64,000 nt of DNA from Allorhizobium paknamense (GTDB lineage Bacteria > Pseudomonadota > Alphaproteobacteria > Rhizobiales > Rhizobiaceae), in assembly GCF_030815125.1 (NCBI RefSeq), contig NZ_JAUSWH010000014.1:1-64000 (forward strand). Direction: 5' to 3'. The notes under the pieces are model-generated. The model worked only from the letters and a program-made list of their open reading frames with translations, was not told where the DNA came from and ran no database searches. A program made the translations under genes and the position numbers. Each line of letters begins with the position of its first letter. The stretch's first letter is position 1. Below, in pieces: positions 54,980 to 62,500 of this stretch.

Positions 54980-55093
54980 TAGCCGGTAGAGCGGCCCGCG
55001 CATCCATCACCGCAGATCATACGGGCCATCAGAAACTTTCGGATGTTCCATAGCTCTCTTTCGGTTAGACTCCTGACATAGCAGGAGAGTCCA

Positions 55094-55732
55094 ATGTCTG
55101 AGCTTGAGCCTTACCTGCCGCAGATGGCAGCAGCCTATATGGTCTATCTGGTTGCCGTTCTCAGCCCCGGTCCGGCCAATATCGCCATCATCAACGGCGC
55201 AATCCTGCATGGCCGCCGCCACGGGCTGGTGCTGGCCTGGGGCGTGTTTGCCGGTTCATTCACCTGGGCCATGGCGGCTGCCCTTGGGCTATCGATCGTT
55301 CTCAGCCGTTACGGACATGCGCTGCAACTGCTGAAAATCGCAGGCGGTTTTTACATGCTGTTCCTGGCCTACAAGGCCTCGCGCAGCCTGTTCAGCCCGG
55401 CGGCGTTGCTGGACAGGAGCGAGGCGGCTCCGAGCGGAACACTGCGCATCTTCCTGACCGGTTATGCCATCCACCTGACCAACCCAAAGGCAATCTTCGG
55501 CTGGCTGGCGATCATCTCGCTCGGTCTGCCTGCCTCAGCCCCGGGCAGCGCAGTTGCGGTGATTGTCGGCGGCTGCCTCAGCACCAGCTTCCTGGTCTTT
55601 ACCGGCTATGCGCTGATGTTTTCCACCGAACGGGCCGCCCGGCTCTATCGCGCTGCCCGCAGGCCGCTGGACGCCGCAATGGCGCTAATCTTCGGCGCGG
55701 CCGGTGCACGCATGCTGTCGAGCACGCTCTGA
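55094..55732 (+). CDS. LysE family amino-acid exporter (RhtB type)
   Basis: A 212-residue inner-membrane protein with six hydrophobic segments. The family signature is VLSPGPANIAIINGAILHGRRHGLVLAWGV, followed by LLKIAGGFYMLFLAYKASRSL and GYAIHLTNPKAIFGWLAIISLGLP. LysE/RhtB proteins export amino acids such as lysine, homoserine or threonine; the substrate is not readable. AGGAGAG precedes the ATG. Confidence 0.92.
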   Translation: MSELEPYLPQMAAAYMVYLVAVLSPGPANIAIINGAILHGRRHGLVLAWGVFAGSFTWAMAAALGLSIVLSRYGHALQLLKIAGGFYMLFLAYKASRSLFSPAALLDRSEAAPSGTLRIFLTGYAIHLTNPKAIFGWLAIISLGLPASAPGSAVAVIVGGCLSTSFLVFTGYALMFSTERAARLYRAARRPLDAAMALIFGAAGARMLSSTL

Positions 55733-55745
55733 TACAGGGCAGAAA

Positions 55746-55778
55746 GAAAAAAGGCGCCGAGATGAACGGCGCCTTTTC
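55746..55778. terminator. bidirectional terminator between exporter and OmpA-type gene
   Basis: AAAAGGCGCCG and CGGCGCCTTTT form an 11-bp stem with A-run and T-run flanks between two convergent genes. Confidence 0.88.
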
Positions 55779-55801
55779 CTTGATAGAGAACCTCAAAATG
55801 T

Positions 55802-56467
55802 TCAGTTCTGGGTAAGCGGCGAGATCGACACTTCCACGCGGCGGTTCTGCGCGCGGCCTTCCGGCGTGGCGTTGCTCGCCACCGGCTGGCTGGGGCCGAA
55901 GCCCATGGCCGACATGCGGCGCGAATCGACGCCCTGCGATGCCAGATAATTGGCAACCGATTCGGCGCGGCGTTGCGACAGATCCTGATTGTGCTGCAGG
56001 CTGCCGGTGGAATCGGTATGGCCGTTGACGTCGATCAGAGTGCGGTTGAACTTCTTCAGCACGATCGCCACCGAATTCAGGGTCGGGTAGAAGGGCGGCA
56101 GCACCTGGTCCTGATCGGTGGGGAAGGTGATGTTGGAAGGCATGTTCAGGATGATTCGGTCGCCCTGACGGGTGACGGAAACGCCCGTCCCCTGCAACTG
56201 TGCGCGCAGTTCCGCTTCCTGATTGTCCATATAGCTGCCGATGGCGCCACCGGCCAGTGCGCCGATGCCGGCACCGATCAGCGCGGCGTTACGCTTGCCA
56301 TGGCCGCCACCGCCGACAGCCAGACCGCCGAGCGCGCCAACGGTTGCGCCGATCAGCGCGCCGCCTGCCGTATTCGACATCTTCTGTTGGCCCGTATAGG
56401 GGTCGGTGGTGGTGCAGGCGGTCAGATAGGTCGCGGCCAGCGCGACAAGTGCAAGTCTCTTGATCAT
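55802..56467 (-). CDS. OmpA-family outer-membrane lipoprotein with glycine zipper
   Basis: A 221-residue envelope protein. The signal MIKRLALVALAATYLTAC ends in a lipobox (LTAC), so a lipoprotein is expected. A glycine-zipper stretch (GGALIGATVGALGGLAVGGG and GAGIGALAGGAIGSYMD) follows, then an OmpA C-like domain (about 110-215) with LIDVNGHTDSTGSLQHNQDLSQRRAESVANYL and the peptidoglycan-binding Asp and Arg. It resembles YiaD. The start is uncertain: ATG 56482 or 56506 would lengthen the N-terminus; 56467 gives the best signal peptide. Confidence 0.9.
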   Translation of the reverse strand: MIKRLALVALAATYLTACTTTDPYTGQQKMSNTAGGALIGATVGALGGLAVGGGGHGKRNAALIGAGIGALAGGAIGSYMDNQEAELRAQLQGTGVSVTRQGDRIILNMPSNITFPTDQDQVLPPFYPTLNSVAIVLKKFNRTLIDVNGHTDSTGSLQHNQDLSQRRAESVANYLASQGVDSRRMSAMGFGPSQPVASNATPEGRAQNRRVEVSISPLTQN

Positions 56468-56546
56468 CGGATAGGTGTCCATTCCCCGTCGTTTCCGCTC
56501 CTTCATTTACCATGAATTGCGGCATAAGCGAGGAGAAGGAATGTCC

Positions 56547-57797
56547 CTATTCTGCTGCTGTTTTCTGGCCGTATCGCTTTTCGATGTAATCGATGACCAG
56601 GGCCTCGAATTCCTCGGCAATGCGCGGACCGCGCAGCGTCATGGCCTTTTCACCGTCGATGAACACCGGAGCCGCCGGATTTTCGCCCGTACCGGGAAGG
56701 GAAATGCCGATATCGGCATGCTTGCTCTCGCCCGGACCGTTGACGATGCAGCCCATGACGGCAACGTTCAGCCCTTCGACGCCCGGATATTTTTCCCGCC
56801 AGATCGGCATGTTCTTGCGGATATCGTCCTGGATCTTCTGCGCCAGTTCCTGAAACACCGTGGACGTGGTGCGCCCGCAGCCGGGGCAGGCCGCCACCAC
56901 CGGCACGAACTGCCGGAAGCCCATGACCTGCAACAATTCCTGCGCCACCTGCACCTCGCGGGTGCGGTCGCCGTTCGGCTCCGGCGTCAAGGACACCCGG
57001 ATGGTATCGCCGATGCCCTGTTGCAGCACATAGCCCATGGCAGCAGACGAGGCGACAATGCCCTTGGAACCCATGCCCGCTTCCGTCAGCCCCAGATGCA
57101 GGGCATGGTCCGAGCGTTCCGCCAGCATGGAATAGACGGCGATCAGGTCCTGCACCTGGCTGACCTTGGCCGATAGAATGATGCGGTTGCGCGGCAGGCC
57201 GATCTCCTCGGCCAGCTCCGCCGACAGCAGTGCGGACTGACAGATGGCCTCATGCATGACCTGCCGGGCCGAGAGCGGCGAGCCGTTCTGCTGGTTTTCG
57301 TCCATCAGCCGGGTCAACAGATCCTGATCGAGCGAGCCCCAGTTGACGCCGATGCGCACAGGCTTGTCATAGCGGATCGCCATTTCGACGATCTCGGCGA
57401 ACTGCTTGTCCTTCTTGTCCTTGAAACCGACATTGCCGGGATTGATGCGGTATTTCGCCAGAGCCTCGGCGCAGGCCGGGTGATCGGCCAGAAGCTTGTG
57501 GCCGATATAATGAAAATCCCCCACCAGCGGCACATCGATACCGAGCCGCAGCAACCGCTCGCGAATTTTCGGCACGGCAGCGGCACTTTCATCGCGATCG
57601 ACCGTGATGCGAACGATTTCCGAACCGGAGCGATGAAGGGCAGCCACCTGCGCAACGGTGGCATCCACATCCGCCGTATCGGTATTGGTCATGGACTGCA
57701 CCACAACCGGCGCGCCGCCTCCGACAATGACGCCGCCCACATCGACGGCAACCGAGGCACGGCGGGGTTTGGGCTCATATTCTGCGGCAGACGCCAT
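56547..57797 (-). CDS. ispG: 4-hydroxy-3-methylbut-2-enyl diphosphate synthase
   Basis: IspG (GcpE) converts methylerythritol cyclodiphosphate to HMBPP in the MEP pathway, using a 4Fe-4S cluster. The 416-residue protein has [53 protein letters not shown], and the cluster ligands in CPGCGRTT and [22 protein letters not shown] 57797 ([15 protein letters not shown]) is chosen; an ATG 16 codons upstream is possible but adds a non-conserved stretch. Confidence 0.96.
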   Translation of the reverse strand: MASAAEYEPKPRRASVAVDVGGVIVGGGAPVVVQSMTNTDTADVDATVAQVAALHRSGSEIVRITVDRDESAAAVPKIRERLLRLGIDVPLVGDFHYIGHKLLADHPACAEALAKYRINPGNVGFKDKKDKQFAEIVEMAIRYDKPVRIGVNWGSLDQDLLTRLMDENQQNGSPLSARQVMHEAICQSALLSAELAEEIGLPRNRIILSAKVSQVQDLIAVYSMLAERSDHALHLGLTEAGMGSKGIVASSAAMGYVLQQGIGDTIRVSLTPEPNGDRTREVQVAQELLQVMGFRQFVPVVAACPGCGRTTSTVFQELAQKIQDDIRKNMPIWREKYPGVEGLNVAVMGCIVNGPGESKHADIGISLPGTGENPAAPVFIDGEKAMTLRGPRIAEEFEALVIDYIEKRYGQKTAAE

Positions 57798-57880
57798 GAT
57801 CCTGATCTCTTTGAGGGCTGTTTCTCCTTCAGGTGGATCAATCATGGCGGCTTGTCAACATCATGACAGCATCAGCCCTT

Positions 57881-58008
57881 ATACCAAGCGTCATTGAAAA
57901 TGACTCTTGGTATTCTTCTTTCGAATATCTCAAGCCACTGACGCAATTGAGATATTCGAAATTCTTTCAAGGCGAGGAGGCTGACGCATCTTCGAGCCTT
58001 GGTATTAC
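57881..58008 (-). repeat. family C mosaic element, complete, inverted
   Basis: Begins ATACCAAGCGTCATTGAAAA and ends GAGCCTTGGTATTA, with TCGAATATCTCAA/TTGAGATATTCGA in the middle. It abuts a family B element without a gap, forming a 230-bp compound. Confidence 0.85.
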
Positions 58009-58110
58009 AGCGCCGTGCGTTTTATCAAACGCACAAAGGACGCTGTAACACTTTAAAGCTGCTGCATAATTTTCACCTTAAATCCACTCCGATTTAAGGA
58101 ATTATGCAGG
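58006..58110 (+). repeat. family B mosaic element, complete
   Basis: TACAGCGCCGTGCG...GCTGTA and CTGCATAATTTTCACC...GGAATTATGCAG. The last bases encode the final Ala and the TAA stop of the MFS gene on the minus strand. Confidence 0.85.
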
Positions 58111-59298
58111 AGCATGGGGCTCGGGCTTGAACGATGCCGCGCGCTTGTCCTCGGCCCGGTCCGCGTGGCGGGCAAGCCCCGACAACAGCAGCACCACGAG
58201 CAGCAGAAGCGGCAGCCCCCGGAAGACGAGGCCGAGCGAGGTATGCTGGGCAATGAAGCCGATCAGCGACGGTGCGACCAGAATGCCGGAATAGCCCATG
58301 GTGGTTACCACCGAAAGCCCCACCCCCGGCGCCAGCCCCGGCAGGTTGCCCGCCGCCGAAAAGGCGATCGGCACCAGATTGGAAATACCGATGCCTGCCA
58401 GCGCAAAGCCGAAGAGGCAGAGGATATTATTGTCGGCAAAGCCGATGATCAAAAGACCGGCCATGGCCGCAGCCCCGCAGCCCCGCAGCGTTGCCACGGC
58501 ACCGAAGCGGTCGCGCACCAGATCGCCCGCAAAGCGCATGATCGCCATGGTCAGCGAAAACGCGGCATAGCCATAACCGGAAAAGACGACATCGGCACCG
58601 CGTTCCCGGCCAAGATAGAGCGCGCCCCAGTCCAGAACGGCCCCTTCCGGCACCATGGAAAACAGTGCCACGAGCCCGATCAGCCAGGGAAGCGGGGTCA
58701 GCGGCAGACGGCCCGCCGGCGTTTCCTCGCCCGGATGCGGCGCATCCGCAAGAATCATTGGCCAGGCGATCAGGAACAGGATGGCGGCAATGACGGTCAC
58801 GGCCAGCACATGACCCAGCGGGCCTGCGGCGGTGATCAGCCAGCCGCCGAGACCCGCGCCAAACAGGCCGCCCAGGCTCCAGAAGGCGTGGCAGGATGAC
58901 ATGATCGAACGGCCCATGGCCTTCTCGGTCTCCACCGCATTGGCGTTCATCGCGACATCCATGGCTCCGGTCAGGCCGCCGAACAGAAACAGCGCCACGG
59001 CGGCAAGCGGAATATTCGGCGCCAGCACCGCCAGAAGCAATGTCGGCAGATAAAGGATGGTCGAAACGACGCTGACGCGCCGGGAGCCAAAACGGGCAAT
59101 GCGGCTGCCAGCCACCGGCATCATGACGATGGAGCCGATGCCAAAGACCAGAATCATCACGCCAAGAATGCTTTCCTGCAGCCCAAGCTTTTCCGCAAAC
59201 AGCGGAATCCGCGTTGCCCAGGAGCCCATGATGAAGCCGTTGAGGAGAAAAAGCAGCGAAACGGCAAGCCGTTCCCGTGTTACCAATGATGATGTCAT
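58102..59298 (-). CDS. MFS transporter, YbjJ-like
   Basis: A 398-residue inner-membrane transporter with about twelve hydrophobic segments. The N-terminus RERLAVSLLFLLNGFIMGSWATRIPLFAEKLGLQESILGV and the stretch GGLTGAMDVAMNANAVETEKAMGRSIMSSCHAFWSLGGLFGA match the YbjJ type, whose substrates are unknown. GGGAGG lies six bases ahead of ATG 59298; the open frame to 59364 lacks a ribosome site. The C-terminus (EPHAPA) ends inside a repeat element, so the native end may have been altered. Confidence 0.88.
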   Translation of the reverse strand: MTSSLVTRERLAVSLLFLLNGFIMGSWATRIPLFAEKLGLQESILGVMILVFGIGSIVMMPVAGSRIARFGSRRVSVVSTILYLPTLLLAVLAPNIPLAAVALFLFGGLTGAMDVAMNANAVETEKAMGRSIMSSCHAFWSLGGLFGAGLGGWLITAAGPLGHVLAVTVIAAILFLIAWPMILADAPHPGEETPAGRLPLTPLPWLIGLVALFSMVPEGAVLDWGALYLGRERGADVVFSGYGYAAFSLTMAIMRFAGDLVRDRFGAVATLRGCGAAAMAGLLIIGFADNNILCLFGFALAGIGISNLVPIAFSAAGNLPGLAPGVGLSVVTTMGYSGILVAPSLIGFIAQHTSLGLVFRGLPLLLLVVLLLSGLARHADRAEDKRAASFKPEPHAPA

Positions 59299-59364
59299 GC
59301 TCTGCCTCCCTTTGGCCCCAAAAGCTAGCCAAACCGCTTTGGAAGACAAGTGTGCCCGCACCAC

Positions 59365-59584
59365 ATCATCATCACGTTTGATGTTGGACGGTTACGACAG
59401 GTCGTAAAAGGGGCAATCTCGGGACGTTCATCATGCGGAAGCAGCATTGGCGGCAGCCTCCAGAATGGCGAAGCGCAAGGTTGATGATTGACGCTTGCCG
59501 GGTGCTTCTCTAATTGGAGGCTTCAACTTGCGTAAAGTGCGTAATGTCCGGTTCTGCCCAGACTGCTGAAACCCGAAAGACCAG
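59365..59584. other. upstream region of the synthase gene
   Basis: A 220-bp gap between divergent genes. It should hold the synthase promoter. A GGAGG at 59517-59521 lies ahead of a tiny frame that overlaps the synthase start. No regulator gene is adjacent. Confidence 0.35.
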
Positions 59585-62500
59585 ATGACGGTAGAGATTA
59601 TTGGGCGCGCCTGCGCCGCGCCGGGAGCCGGATCTCCCGAGGAATTGTTCGAGCTTCTCAAGGCCCGCGCCTGCACGGTGACGACCATGCCGCGCGACCG
59701 GTGGGATATTGCCCGTTACTGGCACCCGGAGATCGGCACGCCCGGCAAGTATTATACCTTCGCCGCCGGTATTCTCGATGGCATTTATGATTTCGACCCG
59801 GGCCTGTTCGGCATGTCGCGGCGCGAGGCCTCCTTCATGGACCCGCAGCAGCGCATCCTGCTGGAACTGACCTGGCGTGCGCTGGAAGACGCCAATATCC
59901 CCGTCGCCAGCTTGCAGGGCGAAAATGTCGCCGTCTATGTCGGCGCGTCGAACATCGACCATGCCAATCTGGCTGCGGAAGACCCTGCCGGGCCTGGCCC
60001 GCATTTCATGACCGGCAACACGCTCTCGGTGATTTCCAACCGCATTTCCCACGTCTTCGGCCTGAATGGACCGAGCCTGACGGTCGATACCGCCTGCTCC
60101 TCCTCGCTGGTGGCGCTGGATCATGCGGTCAGGGCAATCAATTCCGGGCTGGTGGATACGGCCATTGTCGCGGGCGTGAACGTTCTGGTGCATCCGTTGC
60201 CCTTCGTCGGCTTCGCCCAGGCGCGCATGCTCTCCATCGACGGGCTGTGCAAGGCCTATTCCAATGACGGCATCGGCTATGTGCGCGCCGAGGGCGCCGC
60301 CGTGCTGGTGCTGCGCGCCAGCGACAAGGCCGCCCGGGAAAAGGACCGCAGCCACGCCACCATTCTTGCCAGCGGTATCAATGCCGCAGGCCGCACCAAC
60401 GGCATTTCCCTTCCCTCCCGCGAGGCGCAGGCCGTGCTGCTGCGCGCCGTGTACGACGGCAACGGCCTGAACCCCGACAGCCTTGCCTTCATCGAAGGTC
60501 ACGGCACCGGCACCAAGGTCGGCGATCCGGCGGAGGTCTGGTCGCTCGGCACCGTGATCGGCCAGCGCCGCCGCGAGCCCATTCTCGTCGGCTCGATCAA
60601 GAGCAATATCGGCCACTCAGAACCCGCTTCCGGCCTGCTGGGCGTGGTCAAGGCGATGATGGCCCTGGAGCAGGACTATCTGCCCGCCTCTCTGCATTGC
60701 GAGGAATTGAACGACGCCATCGATTTCGATGGCCTGAATGTTCGCGTTGCCCGGGAGCCGGTGACGCTTTCCCGTGGCGCGGAGCGGCGGCTTGCCGGGA
60801 TCAACTCCTTCGGCTTCGGCGGCGCCAATGCCCATATCGTCATTGCCGATCCGCTTGCAGACGCGGCACCGGCCGCAGCAGCACCCGGCGAAACGGTGTT
60901 TCTCGCCAGCGCCCACACGGCTGACAGCCTGAAGCGGCTGCTTTCAGCCTATGCGCAAGCGCTGGAAACCGAAACGGACGCCGCCCGGCAGGCAAGCATG
61001 CTGGCAGCGGCGGCGGCAAACCGCACTCCGCAGCGGCATCGCTTCGTTGCCAAGGGCAGTGTCGAGAGCATTCGCGCCGCCATTTCCGAGCGGCTGCAAA
61101 CGGGCAAGACCGGCGGCGAGACGGGTGAAAGCCTGTCGCGCCACGGCAAGCTGGCCTATGTGTTTTCCGGCAATGGATCGCAATGGGCGGGCATGGGGCT
61201 CGCGGCCTATCGCGCCAATGCCGGTTTCCGCGCAAGCTTCGACCGCGTCAGCGAACTCTTCAAGCGGCATTCGGCGGTCGACCTCGCAGAAGCCCTGCAC
61301 GATGCAGCGCTTGAGGAGAAGCTCGGCGATACGCAACTGGCGCAGCCGCTGCTGCTGGCCGTTCAGGTGGCCTTGGCGGATGTGCTGACCGCAGGCGGTC
61401 TGGTGCCCTCGGCAACCTATGGCCATTCCGTCGGCGAAGTGGCCGCCGCCTATGCCGCCGGCGCGCTGACGCTGGAGGATGCTGTTGCCGTCATCGCCAA
61501 GCGGTCGCTGCATCAGGCAAGCCTTGCCGGTGAAGGCACGATGGCCGCCGTGAAGCTTGGGGAAAAGGCCGCCCAGGAACTGCTGGCCGAGCTTGGCTTC
61601 ACCAGCCTTGTCGTGGCTGCCGTCAATGCGCCGAACTCGGTCACCGTCTCCGGCGACAGGCAGGAGATCACGGCACTGCGCGAAATGCTGCGCAAGCGCA
61701 AGGTGCCGGCCCAGGTTCTGGATATCAACTATCCGTTCCACCATCCGCTGATCGACAAGGCGAAATCCGCCTTCTTCGCCGATGCGCCGCAGATTGCTCC
61801 GCGCGATGGCGATATTGCCTTCATTTCCACCGTCACCGGCGGCGCGCTCGAAGGTCATACGCTGGATGCCGACTACTGGTGGCGCAATGTCCGCCAGCCG
61901 GTACAGTTCCATGCCGCCACCGAAGCGGCGATTGCGCTTGGCTGCAGCGTCTTCCTGGAAATTTCGCCGCGCGCCATTCTCGGCAGCTATGTGGCCGACA
62001 GCGCGCAGCAGGTGTCCGCGCCCATTTCCGTCGTGCCGACGCTCAACAAGGAAGAGGTGCCCGAGGGCGTCGATCCGGTTGCGCAATCGCTGGCGCGCGC
62101 CATTGCCCATGGCGCGGAGCTCCGCGAGGCCGCCGTCTTCGGCGCGCGCCGTGCGGAAATCGCACTGCCGGGCCTACCGCTGGAGAAGAGCACGATCAAG
62201 CCGGACCCCACCAGTGACCGGGCCGATCTCTACGGCCGCTTCGGCGACAACACCTACCGCCTCAATGGCTGGCGGGTCGATCTGCAGGCTCCGCATTGGA
62301 AAAACCATCTCGATGCCAAGCTTTTCCCGGATCTGGCCGAGCATGTGGTGGATGGCCGCGCCATCCTGCCTGGCAGCGGCTTCCTGGAGATCGCGCTTTC
62401 GGCGGCTCGCGCCTATTACGCCACGGACGCACTGGAAATCGCCAATGTCGAGATCCTTCGTCCGCTGGAACTGAGCGACAGCCGCATGGTCGAACTTTCG

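Noticed and set aside
59510..60616. Antisense frame of 368 codons over the synthase start
   Set aside because: The sense frame has all ketosynthase motifs; this one has none.
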